Source of the DNA: CBDDLD01 sp965250025
GTDB lineage: Bacteria; Bacteroidota; Bacteroidia; Flavobacteriales; Flavobacteriaceae
DNA length: 64,000 bases
Reading direction: 5' to 3'
NCBI GenBank assembly: GCA_965250025.1
Contig: OZ252283.1
Span: 806,001-870,000, forward strand
This document shows positions 25,859 through 35,000 of the stretch, piece by piece. Under the pieces are notes generated by a model. It did no database searches and was not told the origin of the DNA. It worked only from the letters and a program-made list of their open reading frames with translations. The stretch's first letter is position 1; every line of letters begins with the position of its first letter. Made by a program: the position numbers and the translations under genes.

Positions 25859-26785
25859 ATGACTCATTTTGAACAATCGGATACTTTTTTAGCTAAATGG
25901 CTAGCTAATGATATTACAAGCGAAGAGCTACATGCCTTCAAAAATACAGAAGATTATGTTTTGTTTTCTAGAATAGCCCAAGCTTCTACTGGTTTTTCTA
26001 GAACACATATCGATGAAGATGAAGTTTACAACAATATCCTACAACAAATTGAAGCACGACAAAATCATAGAGCTAAAGTAAAACCCTTATTCCCCAAATG
26101 GATTGCTGCCGTTGCTGCCTCTATAGCAGTACTTTTGAGTATTATTTATTTCTTTCCAAATAACACTAAAGCTACTTCAGGTTTTGGAGAACAATTGGCT
26201 ATAACTTTACCTGATAATTCTGAAGTTATTCTTAATTCAAAATCCAAGTTAACATACAATGAAAAGCAATGGCATAAAGACAGAACTTTAGCCTTAGAGG
26301 GTGAAGCCTTTTTTAAAGTGTCCAAAGGGAGTACTTTTACTGTAGAGACCAGTGAAGGTCATATTGCTGTTTTAGGCACACAATTCAGTGTATTACAGGA
26401 TAAAGATTTCCTATTGGTAAAGTGTTTTGAAGGTACTGTAAAGGTGGAATCTCACGGTAATATGGTATTTTTGACCCAAGGAAAAACATATAAATATTTT
26501 AAGGGTGATGTCATTAATGAAGAGGATAGTTTTAATGAAACCCAACCAAGTTGGACCAATGGTGAAAGTATTTTTACAAGTGTTCCATTAAAAATCGTTA
26601 TTAAAAGTTTGGAAAAACAATATAATATTACCATAAAAAACAAGATGATTGATGATTCAAAGCTATTTACAGGTAGTTTTGTGCACTCAAATATTTTACA
26701 AGCATTGGAAGCAGTATTTTTACCAATGAATATAGACTATACTGTATCTGATGACCACAAAGAAGTGGTGCTAAAAAAACCTTGA
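25859..26785 (+). CDS. FecR-family anti-sigma factor
   Basis: 308 aa. A cytosolic N-terminal part (about 1-75, starting THFEQSDTFLAKWLANDIT) binds sigma; one TM helix lies at about 81-99 (WIAAVAASIAVLLSIIYFF). The periplasmic FecR domain (about 110-205: ITLPDNSEVILNSKSKLTY, LEGEAFFKVSKG, VLGTQFSVL) is followed by a DUF4974 domain (about 225-305) that contacts the receptor's STN domain. It lies 2 bp after the sigma gene and 5 bp before the receptor gene, one operon. Confidence 0.93.
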   Translation: MTHFEQSDTFLAKWLANDITSEELHAFKNTEDYVLFSRIAQASTGFSRTHIDEDEVYNNILQQIEARQNHRAKVKPLFPKWIAAVAASIAVLLSIIYFFPNNTKATSGFGEQLAITLPDNSEVILNSKSKLTYNEKQWHKDRTLALEGEAFFKVSKGSTFTVETSEGHIAVLGTQFSVLQDKDFLLVKCFEGTVKVESHGNMVFLTQGKTYKYFKGDVINEEDSFNETQPSWTNGESIFTSVPLKIVIKSLEKQYNITIKNKMIDDSKLFTGSFVHSNILQALEAVFLPMNIDYTVSDDHKEVVLKKP

Positions 26786-26790
26786 ATTGA

Positions 26791-29343
26791 ATGACGAGAA
26801 CAGTATTATCTATTACACTGTGCTTTTGCTTTAGTATATTGATTGGTCAGAATAAAACAACATCAAAACCTCTTATTGAGGTTTTGAAACGTTTAGAGCA
26901 ACAACACAATATAAAATTTTCATATTCAAATGATGTGGTAAAAAACCGATCTTTAGTTTTTGAAGATATTCCGGAAGAAGTTTCAAAAATTATAATTTAT
27001 CTACAGAAAGCTACAGGTCTTCAGTTCAAACTCACATCTAAAAAAAGGTATGCTATTTTCTTGCCTACTGAAAAACAGACTATTTGTGGGTTTTTATACG
27101 ATAAGAATAATAGTAACAGTTTAGAGTATGTTTCTGTATTTGCTCTAAATAGTCAAACAGGCACATCTTCAAACACTGAAGGTTATTTCGAGTTTAAAGG
27201 AGTTTCACCTAATGATACCTTACAGATATCCATCATAGGGTATAAAACCCAGAAAAAACCAGTCTCTGATTTTCTGTTCAAAGACTGTTTATCCATCTAT
27301 ATGGAAGAAGAAGTTACCCATTTAAACGAGATTGTTATCAGTAATTATCTCACCAATGCTATTTCGAAAACCATAGACGGTGCTATTGTTTTTAAGCAAA
27401 AGAGCCAGTCAACCATACCTGGCTTAACAGAACCAGACGTCCTGTTTACGGTACAACAAATTCCTGGTATTCTAAATGTTGATGAAACAGCCTCCAGTCT
27501 TCATATTAGAGGTGGTTCACCTGACCAAAACTTGGTGCTTTATAATGGTGTTAAACTGTACAACACTATTCATTTTTTTGGTGCTATTTCTGCAATAAAC
27601 CCTCAAACCGTCGATAAGATTACAGTATATAAGTCGGCATCAAATGTAAAATATGGTAATCATATTGCAGGTGTAGTAGATATGGAATCCTCATCCAAGA
27701 TAAATGAGAGCATATCGGGTTCACTAGGAGCAAATCTTATGACCGCAGACGCCAATCTTAATATCCCTATCTCGTCTAAAACAAGTCTATCAGTATCGGG
27801 AAGACGCTCTTTAACGGATGTTTTTGATACACCAACCATCAACAATTTTTCCGAGCGTGCATTTCAGTTTAGTGTTATAGACGATAATAATCAATTAGTA
27901 CAGGCCATAGATGGTGATATTGATACTGACTTCTATTTTTATGATTACAGCGCAAGATTGAACTATCAAGCTACGGATAAAGATTTTTTTACTTTGAACT
28001 TTGTAGATATGAATAACAGCCTAAACCACCGATTTTCATCTAACGAATTAGAAGAAAGAACTCAAGATGATTTAAGGCTTCAAAATACAGGCTACAGTTT
28101 TCAGTGGCAACGCCAATGGAATGCCAACACGACTCATAAAATGTATGCTAGTTTCTCTGATTATCAACTACAAGTGAGTAATCAAAAGTTCTTATTGGTA
28201 GAGGATGATAATTACGCTGCTATTGACAAGAATAACGAAGTAAAAAATATAGATTTAGGTTTTGATATTGGTTATAAATTTGGAGAGAAATCATCTGTAA
28301 CATTGGGTTATCAATACAGCTATTATGATGTTTTGGCCGATTTGTCACGTCGTAATGACTTCTTAAACAAGCAAGAGTTCTTCCTTGAAGATAATAATAA
28401 CAATACCCATACGCTTTTTGCTGAATATCAAATTAAAAGTGATAATGATTATGTCTTAAATGCAGGGTTACGAACCAATTATTTTTCTTTGCTAGATAAG
28501 TTTTCTTTTGAGCCACGCCTGTTTGCTCAAATAAAAATTTTATCAAAGTTATGGTTAAACACTTCGTTTGATATGAAGCAACAGAATATTACCAAGATTA
28601 TAGAGACCTTTACCAAGGATTTTGGTTTAGAAAATGAAGTTTGGGTGCTTTCCAATGACCAACGTATACCCTTACTTGAGAGTCGACAAATTACCTTTGG
28701 TGCGTTATATGAAAAGAGTAATTGGCTCTTCGATGTGGATTTGTTTTACAGAAAGATAGAAGGTCTGACCTCTATAACCAGTGGCTTTGAAACGCAAAGA
28801 GGTTTTTTTCTCGGTGAGGGCACTGCGATAGGCTTGGACATACTCATAAGAAAAAAATGGCGCAATTTTAATACTTGGTTAAGTTATCATACAGGCAAGA
28901 CATCTTTTAGATTTGATGAATTTAACAACAATGAAAAATTTGATGGAAATTTTGATGTGTCTCATTCCTTATACTGGTCGAATCATTTCAGATACAAACA
29001 GTTTGATTTTTCGTTAGCTTGGACATATCGAGTTGGCGTACCCTTTACTACAGCATTTTTATCAGATTTATATTTCATAGGAAGGGAAACCGCTAACGCA
29101 GAACGATTGCCCGATTTTCATAGATTGGATGCTTCTTTTTCTTATAACTTTTTTGTAAACAGAGAGAAAAACATAAGAGCACAAGTAGGTGTTTCTGTTT
29201 TAAATCTCTATGATAAGAGAAATATTTTACAACGCAACTATGATGTTACAGATTTTGATAATCCTGAAACCGGAACACTTATTCAAGAAGATATAAGGTC
29301 TATTGGCTTTACTCCAAACGTTAGCTTTAGGGTGAAATTTTAG
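26791..29343 (+). CDS. TonB-dependent transducer with STN domain (FecA-like)
   Basis: 850-aa outer-membrane receptor. Signal peptide (MTRTVLSITLCFCFSILIGQ), STN signalling domain (about 25-90: LIEVLKRLEQQHNIKFSYSN ... LQKATGLQFKL), carboxypeptidase-regulatory-like domain (about 105-180), plug (about 200-300, IPGILNVDETASSLHIRGGSPDQNLVLYNGVKLYN), then a 22-strand barrel ending in Phe (VSFRVKF). Ligand binding would signal through the STN domain to the FecR-like protein and release the sigma factor, as in Fec-type systems. No SusD-like gene is next to it, so the substrate is probably not a SusCD glycan. The ligand is unknown. Confidence 0.92.
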   Translation: MTRTVLSITLCFCFSILIGQNKTTSKPLIEVLKRLEQQHNIKFSYSNDVVKNRSLVFEDIPEEVSKIIIYLQKATGLQFKLTSKKRYAIFLPTEKQTICGFLYDKNNSNSLEYVSVFALNSQTGTSSNTEGYFEFKGVSPNDTLQISIIGYKTQKKPVSDFLFKDCLSIYMEEEVTHLNEIVISNYLTNAISKTIDGAIVFKQKSQSTIPGLTEPDVLFTVQQIPGILNVDETASSLHIRGGSPDQNLVLYNGVKLYNTIHFFGAISAINPQTVDKITVYKSASNVKYGNHIAGVVDMESSSKINESISGSLGANLMTADANLNIPISSKTSLSVSGRRSLTDVFDTPTINNFSERAFQFSVIDDNNQLVQAIDGDIDTDFYFYDYSARLNYQATDKDFFTLNFVDMNNSLNHRFSSNELEERTQDDLRLQNTGYSFQWQRQWNANTTHKMYASFSDYQLQVSNQKFLLVEDDNYAAIDKNNEVKNIDLGFDIGYKFGEKSSVTLGYQYSYYDVLADLSRRNDFLNKQEFFLEDNNNNTHTLFAEYQIKSDNDYVLNAGLRTNYFSLLDKFSFEPRLFAQIKILSKLWLNTSFDMKQQNITKIIETFTKDFGLENEVWVLSNDQRIPLLESRQITFGALYEKSNWLFDVDLFYRKIEGLTSITSGFETQRGFFLGEGTAIGLDILIRKKWRNFNTWLSYHTGKTSFRFDEFNNNEKFDGNFDVSHSLYWSNHFRYKQFDFSLAWTYRVGVPFTTAFLSDLYFIGRETANAERLPDFHRLDASFSYNFFVNREKNIRAQVGVSVLNLYDKRNILQRNYDVTDFDNPETGTLIQEDIRSIGFTPNVSFRVKF

Positions 29344-29384
29344 TTAATTATAATTAAACTGAAATAGTTAATTAAAAGTCAAAA

Positions 29385-29620
29385 TTAACATACATTGTTG
29401 ACAATATTTATTTTTTTTCTGTAAATACCTTCAACCCCTAAATAGTCACTTCTCAAAAATTTTCTCTTTTGTTTTGAATTCCAATAGAAAATCTCCTTTG
29501 TTTCATCAATAAATTCATAAGTGTTCATTTCATTATAAAACTCATTTATTATTTGATAAACTGTTTCCGCATTTTTTTCTTGATTTCTTCTTGCCCAAAA
29601 AGAATAAATCCATTGATTCC
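29385..29620 (-). pseudogene. 5'-truncated gene remnant ending at the dispersed repeat
   Basis: The minus-strand frame from the repeat border to the TAA at 29385-29387 reads like real protein (NQWIYSFWARRNQEKN ... VYQIINEFYNEMNTYEF ... KEIFYWNSKQKRKFLRSDYL ... VEGIYRKK). No start codon exists before the internal ATG at 29528, and the frame meets a stop inside the repeat. The simplest reading is a gene whose 5' part was lost when the repeat arrived; a 47-aa ORF starting at 29528 is the alternative. The family is not recognised. Confidence 0.55.
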
Positions 29621-29754
29621 CGCTGGCGCGGATATGTTATCCGTGCCTGACAAACATTTTATGTTCTATGATTTTGCGCGGATTGCACCCGAGCAAAGCG
29701 AACAGATGAATTCCATTTAATACAATAGATTTCTATGAATACATCAGCGTTATC
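29620..29754. repeat. 135-bp dispersed repeat with REP-like head, copy C
   Basis: Second full copy of the element at 21329-21463, same orientation, 8 differences and no gaps. It lies at the 3' side of the DUF3810 gene and truncates the frame at 29385-29620. Confidence 0.85.
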
Positions 29755-29773
29755 GAGACTTTATGCATTTGTT

Positions 29774-30838
29774 TTAATGAGCTTGGAAATAGTTCACAAA
29801 TAATGCTACAACATAGCTGTAGGTTTTTAAACCTTGGTCTTGTTTATGAGCTTTGAGATAGCTATCATAAGTAGATTCTAATATAGGCTCTATAGGGTTT
29901 TGATAGCTTTTCCAAAACATTCGGGTCTCATGATAATTCTTTAAAATACCCTTATTTATCTTAGTCAGTGCGTTTTCATAAAGAGACGACTCTCTTAGAT
30001 ACAGTTCATTGAGACAATGTTTTAAGGCAAAAGCATACCCTGAATACTTAAAATAGGGATCATCATTACTTATGGTAGCTAGACATCCTATAAAATTAGC
30101 TTCGTTTTCTGCGGCATAACCCAATTGGTGTGCTGCTTCATGACCTGCAGTTGTTGGATACTTGAATTTTGGAATTAAGCCGTCTACCTGAGCCTCATTG
30201 GTAAAAGGGTTTAAATATCCGGAAAATCCCATATAGGTAAGTGGTAGGCTGTAAATAGAGTTTTTTATACTTGCAGGGGAATAAGATAAATCGGGAAATT
30301 CGTTTTGAAGGGCTTCATAGCCTTGTGGCACTTTGTTTATGATCTCGGTTTTACTGTAAGGTAAATTTACTTTGATCGTATCGTGAGTAACCAATTTTAA
30401 ATGTGCAGCATTAGCCCTTTCTATAAGATAATCAGTGACATTGACCAATTGTTCAGTGGTATAGTCTTTTTCAAGCTTTAAGGATTGATGCAATGGAATT
30501 CTGTAATAGTTAAATGCCCAAAAAAAATGAAAAGCGATATACCCTAGTGAAAGCGCAGACAAGATATCTAACAACCAGTTTTTGGTGTCTTTTATAATAC
30601 GTTTTCTATTGACATAAAACCACCTGATAACATAAATGGCGAGTAGCGTATAGAGCACATCGCCCATAGAAAATGGGAGCCAGCCAAAAGCATAACGTAA
30701 CAGTTTGGATATCCAGATATAAATGCCATTACTGTATATGCGTTCTACATATTCAGGAAAGTGATCCAGAAGCTTTAAGAACAGAACTAAAGGGACAAAT
30801 GAAAACGCAATAAAAGACCGCTTATATTTATGAAGCAT
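29774..30838 (-). CDS. DUF3810 membrane protein with HExxH motif
   Basis: 354 aa. Three N-terminal TM helices (about 10-25, 58-75, 90-110) precede a soluble domain with H233-E234-x-x-H237 (AGHEAAHQLGYAAENEANFIG), and E243/E245 are candidate third ligands. This is the DUF3810 family signature and strongly suggests a zinc metallopeptidase, facing the periplasm, whose substrate is unknown. It lies 15 bp after the secreted choice-of-anchor protein on the same strand, so the two may be co-transcribed. Confidence 0.85.
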   Translation of the reverse strand: MLHKYKRSFIAFSFVPLVLFLKLLDHFPEYVERIYSNGIYIWISKLLRYAFGWLPFSMGDVLYTLLAIYVIRWFYVNRKRIIKDTKNWLLDILSALSLGYIAFHFFWAFNYYRIPLHQSLKLEKDYTTEQLVNVTDYLIERANAAHLKLVTHDTIKVNLPYSKTEIINKVPQGYEALQNEFPDLSYSPASIKNSIYSLPLTYMGFSGYLNPFTNEAQVDGLIPKFKYPTTAGHEAAHQLGYAAENEANFIGCLATISNDDPYFKYSGYAFALKHCLNELYLRESSLYENALTKINKGILKNYHETRMFWKSYQNPIEPILESTYDSYLKAHKQDQGLKTYSYVVALFVNYFQAH

Positions 30839-30853
30839 TTATTCTATAGTCAT

Positions 30854-31627
30854 TTAGTTGATCAGTACTTTTCTTGTGGAGGTACCACCACTTTCAGAAA
30901 TGATTTTCAGCAAATATAAGCCACTTTCAAAAGTACTAACATCCATACTACTGCTATCATTGACAGCGTGTAATTTTTTACCTAGCACAGAATACAATTC
31001 CAGAGTTTTTACCGTGGTGCCGTTTACATTTATTTTATCCTTAACCGGATTAGGATATATGCTGGCTTTTGCGGCTTCGAACTCATCAATAGATAAACTG
31101 GAACTGATAACGACATCATCTACGGAAAACGACTCGTTGGCATCGGTTTTTACATGAAAAGCCAAGTAGTAAGTGCCTTCTGATGAAGGATTAAAACTGT
31201 CTGAAAAGTTTGTGTTAGTTGGTGCGTTTATAGCTGCATTTTGAAGCATTACAGTACCGGTATCTCCTATAGTTTCATCACCAATGGTACCCACATATAC
31301 AGTAACATCAGCAGTTTCTGAAGGCGAATTAGGATTGGTCTTATAGTTAAAGCTTATTGTTACTTCTTCATTGGCCATTAAAGTGAATCCCGGAGATATC
31401 AGCCAATCGTTATTGCTACCATAACAAACAGCACTACGGGTACCATTGACTATAAAATCGGGAGCAGTATCATAAAACCATCCATAACCCGGAGTATTCA
31501 TTGAATTTTGTACCCAATTTAAGGACGCATCAGTGGCACCTGATGCACCTTCAAAGTCTTGAGAGATCAATTGGGCATTGGCAAATTGTAAACAGGTCAA
31601 CATGATTATTGCGTAAAGTATTTTCAT
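30854..31627 (-). CDS. Secreted T9SS protein with choice-of-anchor J (cleaved-adhesin) domain
   Basis: 257 aa from the ATG at 31627 (MKILYAIIMLTCLQFANAQ signal peptide); an ATG two codons upstream is less likely. Residues about 20-170 are a choice-of-anchor J/cleaved adhesin jelly roll (ISQDFEGASGATDASLNWV ... NDWLISPGFTL ... YYLAFHVKTDANESFSVDDV). The T9SS sorting domain starts ASIYPNPVKD and ends TRKVLIN. It probably binds the cell surface or a glycan; no catalytic site is visible. Confidence 0.88.
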   Translation of the reverse strand: MKILYAIIMLTCLQFANAQLISQDFEGASGATDASLNWVQNSMNTPGYGWFYDTAPDFIVNGTRSAVCYGSNNDWLISPGFTLMANEEVTISFNYKTNPNSPSETADVTVYVGTIGDETIGDTGTVMLQNAAINAPTNTNFSDSFNPSSEGTYYLAFHVKTDANESFSVDDVVISSSLSIDEFEAAKASIYPNPVKDKINVNGTTVKTLELYSVLGKKLHAVNDSSSMDVSTFESGLYLLKIISESGGTSTRKVLIN

Positions 31628-31653
31628 ATGCACTTGGTTTTATTCAAAGATAC

Positions 31654-31661
31654 TATTTTTG
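31654..31661 (+). promoter_or_regulatory. Putative promoter -7 box (TATTTTTG) of pepD
   Basis: Matches TAnnTTTG; a TTG lies 17 bp upstream at 31634-31636. The spacing is slightly short of the usual 19 bp. It would leave a leader of about 55-60 bases before the pepD ATG. Confidence 0.45.
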
Positions 31662-31725
31662 CGTATTCGATATTGTTATAGATTTGTTTAAAAAATCGTT
31701 GACTTAAATTATAATTAAAATATAT

Positions 31726-33189
31726 ATGAGTTCAGAAATAAGAACCCTTGAGCCCAAGGCATTATGGAATAAATTTGCGGATCTTAATGCAGTACCCAGA
31801 GCATCTAAAAAAGAAGAGCGCGTGATTCAATTCATGAAAGACTTCGGTGAAGCATTGCAATTAGAGACCATAGAAGATGAAGTAGGGAATGTGATCATAA
31901 AAAAGCCAGCCAGCCCTGGTATGGAGGATCGGAAAACAATAGTGATGCAATCGCATTTAGATATGGTTCATCAGAAGAATAATGATACCATTTTTGATTT
32001 TGACACTCAGGGGATAGACATGTATGTCGATGGCGATTGGGTAAAGGCCAGAGGTACTACACTAGGTGCTGATAACGGATTGGGGGTAGCTACTATCATG
32101 GCCATTCTGGAAAGTGATACCATTCAGCATCCGGTTATTGAAGCCTTATTTACTATTGATGAAGAGACTGGAATGACTGGTGCCATGGGCTTAAAAGGCG
32201 GTTTGTTGAAAGGTGAGATTTTATTGAATTTAGATACCGAAGAAGACGATGAGATCGGTGTAGGCTGTGCCGGAGGTATGGACGTTACGGCAACAAGATC
32301 CTATGAGGAGACGATTACTGGTAGTGAGAAAGTAGGTTATACCATTATCGTTAAAGGTTTACAAGGCGGACACTCGGGAATGGATATTCATAAAGGTCTT
32401 GGTAATGCTAATAAGATCATGAATCGGCTTTTATACGATGGCTCAGGTAAATATGGTTTACAGATCAGTGAGATCGATGGCGGAAGTTTGCGTAATGCTA
32501 TACCAAGAGAAAGTAAGGCTATTGTAGTAGTTGATCGTATTCAGGAGGAGAGCTTTATTGCAAATTCTCAAGGGCTTATCAATGCTGTCAAAGCTGAGCT
32601 TAAAACGATGGAGCCCGATTTACAAATCCTCGTTTCTAAAACAGATCTGCCAGCTAAGGTTATGGATTTAAAGGTACAGGAAGGTCTTACAAAAGCGCTT
32701 TATACGGCATGCAATGGTGTATACAGAATGAGTCCTGATATTCCTGATTTGGTAGAAACTTCTAATAATATTGCGCGTGTCATTGTGAAAGCAGGACAGG
32801 TTAAGGTAGGGTGTTTGACACGTTCTTCTGTAGAAAGTTCTAAATACGATCTGGCCAATGCACTCAAATCGGCTTTTGAACTGATGGGGTGTGATGTTGA
32901 ATTTTCGGGAGATTATCCGGGGTGGCAACCTAATATGGATTCTGAAATCTTAAAGGTAATGGTGCCAATTTATAAGTCGCTTAACAATAATGAAGCGCCA
33001 CATGTTGCGGCTTGCCATGCCGGTTTAGAATGTGGCATTTTAGGAACTCACTATCCCGGTATGGATATGATTAGTTTTGGACCTAATATTAAAGGTGCAC
33101 ATTCACCAGATGAACGTGCGCAGATATCTTCAGCACAGAAGTATTGGACTTTTGTTTTGGAGATACTTAAACAGATCCCTAAAAAATAG
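31726..33189 (+). CDS. pepD: Aminoacyl-histidine dipeptidase (M20 family)
   Basis: 487 aa, cytosolic, normal length for PepD. Metal-binding motifs of the M20/PepD group are present: VMQSHLDMVHQ (His and Asp ligands), RGTTLGADNGLG, TIDEETGMTGA (catalytic Glu pair), LNLDTEEDDE and the C-terminal HAGLECGIL/HSPDER ligands. It hydrolyses Xaa-His and other dipeptides such as carnosine during peptide use. It stands alone between a divergent T9SS gene and a terminator. Confidence 0.96.
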   Translation: MSSEIRTLEPKALWNKFADLNAVPRASKKEERVIQFMKDFGEALQLETIEDEVGNVIIKKPASPGMEDRKTIVMQSHLDMVHQKNNDTIFDFDTQGIDMYVDGDWVKARGTTLGADNGLGVATIMAILESDTIQHPVIEALFTIDEETGMTGAMGLKGGLLKGEILLNLDTEEDDEIGVGCAGGMDVTATRSYEETITGSEKVGYTIIVKGLQGGHSGMDIHKGLGNANKIMNRLLYDGSGKYGLQISEIDGGSLRNAIPRESKAIVVVDRIQEESFIANSQGLINAVKAELKTMEPDLQILVSKTDLPAKVMDLKVQEGLTKALYTACNGVYRMSPDIPDLVETSNNIARVIVKAGQVKVGCLTRSSVESSKYDLANALKSAFELMGCDVEFSGDYPGWQPNMDSEILKVMVPIYKSLNNNEAPHVAACHAGLECGILGTHYPGMDMISFGPNIKGAHSPDERAQISSAQKYWTFVLEILKQIPKK

Positions 33190-33194
33190 ACCAT

Positions 33195-33223
33195 AAAAAA
33201 AGCAGCTGAAAAGCTGCTTTTTT
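33195..33223. terminator. Terminator after pepD
   Basis: AAAAAAGCAGC-TGAAAA-GCTGCTTTTTTT: a short GC stem extended by A/T pairs. It lies between the convergent pepD and peptidyl-prolyl isomerase genes and probably serves both strands. Confidence 0.85.
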
Positions 33224-33238
33224 TAGTCTTTATTATTG

Positions 33239-34462
33239 TTATTGTACGATTTCAACAATTTCAATGATGAAAGCCAGATCGGTATTTGGTGGTACTAATG
33301 GACGTCTGCCATTTTCGCCATAGGCCAAATGTGAGGGGAAATAAAAGAATGCTTTTTCACCAACTTTTAATGAGGCAAGTGCTTCTTTAAAACCTGCAAA
33401 AAGTGGTGCGTCAGGGCTTACTCTCATTTTAGTCGGTGCATATAAGTTGCGTTGTTCTTTCATAGGATTCAACATACCGTATTTTTCCTCAACACTTTTA
33501 ATGTTACTATCTAGCAATCGCGCATCAGTAAAATAGCCTTCGTAGTTAACCATGACGTCCTGTCCTGTTTTCGCTTTAGCACCATTACTAGGTGTAATGG
33601 TATACACCTTAAGGCCAGAAGGTAACGTTTTTGCTTTAGAGAGGTATTCGTCAAGTACAGGCTTTATTTCTGAAGCCGCTTTCTGTATTTTTTCTTCTTT
33701 CAGTTTTTGTTCTTCCTCAGCTTTCAGTCGGGCCTCTTCGGCTGCTTTTTCTGCACGTTCTTTAATTTTTGGTAGCTCTTCTGTAAATACTTTAGCCGCT
33801 TTAAAGTTCTTAGCGTCTGCACCTTTTCTGATAATATTCAGTTTTAAGATCACCACATCTTCAACAGGTTTATTATTACCGGGTGTTACTTTAACATTAG
33901 AGATGCTATCCTGAACATCCATACCCATTACCAATTCACCGAAAACGGCATGGCAGCCACCTCCAGGATAATTACCACATTTTTTTCTTGAACCATCCGG
34001 TTTAAAAGCATCTAAAGATGGCGTGGCACGTTCTGTAATGAAAAATTGAGACCCGTTGGTATTAGGTCCCGAATTGGCCATGGATAGAATACCAGGCTTA
34101 CTGTGACGTAGGCTTTCTACAAATTCATCTTCAAATTTATAACCGGGGTCACCTGTGCCGGTTGCTGTTGGATCACCACCCTGTATCATAAACTTATCTA
34201 TAACACGATGAAATGTGGTGCCATCATAATATCTTTTTCCTTTGTAATTGTCACTCACCAATGGATGCTCACCTTCGGCAAGTGCAACGAAATTTGCAAC
34301 AGTAACAGGCGCTTCTTTAAAGTACAGTTTGGCAACCATAGTATCTTTATTGGTTACAAACTCAGCATAAAGCCCGTCTTCTAGGTCTTTATAACGTTCC
34401 TGACATGATGTTACTGCTACAAGTAAAACAACTAGTAATGGAGTTAAAATCTTTTTAATCAT
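33239..34462 (-). CDS. Lipoprotein with cyclophilin and FKBP peptidyl-prolyl isomerase domains
   Basis: 407 aa. Lipobox TSCQ (MIKKILTPLLVVLLVAVTSC). Residues about 30-215 are a cyclophilin domain (TTFHRVIDKFMIQGGDPT, NTNGSQFFIT, CHAVFGELVMG); a charged, Ala/Glu/Lys-rich linker (about 220-275) is probably a coiled helix; residues about 290-407 are an FKBP domain (GQDVMVNYEGYF, LFAGFKEALASLKVGEKAFFYFP, AYGENGRRPLVPPNTDLAFIIEIVEI). Both isomerase folds look complete. It should fold or mature envelope proteins in the periplasm. It overlaps gldI by 8 bp, and the operon link to gliding/T9SS suggests it serves secreted proteins. Confidence 0.92.
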   Translation of the reverse strand: MIKKILTPLLVVLLVAVTSCQERYKDLEDGLYAEFVTNKDTMVAKLYFKEAPVTVANFVALAEGEHPLVSDNYKGKRYYDGTTFHRVIDKFMIQGGDPTATGTGDPGYKFEDEFVESLRHSKPGILSMANSGPNTNGSQFFITERATPSLDAFKPDGSRKKCGNYPGGGCHAVFGELVMGMDVQDSISNVKVTPGNNKPVEDVVILKLNIIRKGADAKNFKAAKVFTEELPKIKERAEKAAEEARLKAEEEQKLKEEKIQKAASEIKPVLDEYLSKAKTLPSGLKVYTITPSNGAKAKTGQDVMVNYEGYFTDARLLDSNIKSVEEKYGMLNPMKEQRNLYAPTKMRVSPDAPLFAGFKEALASLKVGEKAFFYFPSHLAYGENGRRPLVPPNTDLAFIIEIVEIVQ

Positions 34463-35000
34463 TGTTATCTTTTATTATAGAATTTAAGGTTACTTCACAT
34501 ATTAAAGGGACATTGGCACCGATCTTATGGTCATCACCATAATAACCATAAGCCGTTTCCGAAGGAAAGATAAAAGTGATTTGCTCGGTGGGTTTCATTA
34601 GTTTTAAACCTTCACGCAAACCCGTAAACAATTCTTCTTTATCCATAACATAACTTTTGGGTCCCAATTGATTTTTGGTGTATATGGCATTGCCTTGGAG
34701 ATCAGCGATACTGTAATCAAAATTGAGCGTATCACCAAAACTTGCGGTTATGGTATCCTGTTCAATGCGAACATTATAATAATACCAGAATCCGTTTTCT
34801 GAAGCAATATAATCTATATCGGGATTTTTATTAATGATTTCCTGAATTTTGGCATACTCCACTTCGTTCAATTTTTTATTTCGTTCTGCGGATGCCTTTA
34901 TGAACGAACCAGATTTTATCGATTCTGGTAGTCGTGCTTCCGGAGATTTACAACTTATAAAATTTAAAGACAGAAGTAATACGATTACTGTATATTTCAT
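34455..35000 (-). CDS. gldI: Gliding motility-associated peptidyl-prolyl isomerase lipoprotein GldI
   Basis: 181 aa. Lipobox in MKYTVIVLLLSLNFISCKS. A FKBP-type domain covers about 80-175 (DSIADLQG-type core: FGDTLNFDYSIADLQGNAIY, LFTGLREGLKLMKPTEQITFIFPSETAYGYYG). Size, lipoprotein nature and sequence match GldI, required for gliding and T9SS function in Flavobacterium. It overlaps the preceding phosphoesterase gene (ATGA, 34997-35000) and the following isomerase gene by 8 bp, so all three are translated from one message. Some FKBP active-site residues differ from the fusion protein's domain. Confidence 0.9.
   Translation of the reverse strand: MKYTVIVLLLSLNFISCKSPEARLPESIKSGSFIKASAERNKKLNEVEYAKIQEIINKNPDIDYIASENGFWYYYNVRIEQDTITASFGDTLNFDYSIADLQGNAIYTKNQLGPKSYVMDKEELFTGLREGLKLMKPTEQITFIFPSETAYGYYGDDHKIGANVPLICEVTLNSIIKDNND

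Larger units (their letters stand above)
29344..29773. other. Intergenic region with gene remnant and repeat copy C
   Basis: 430 bp: a truncated minus-strand reading frame (29385-29620) abutting the 135-bp repeat (29620-29754). The remaining edges are short AT-rich spacers. No terminator is seen behind the receptor gene. Confidence 0.6.
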
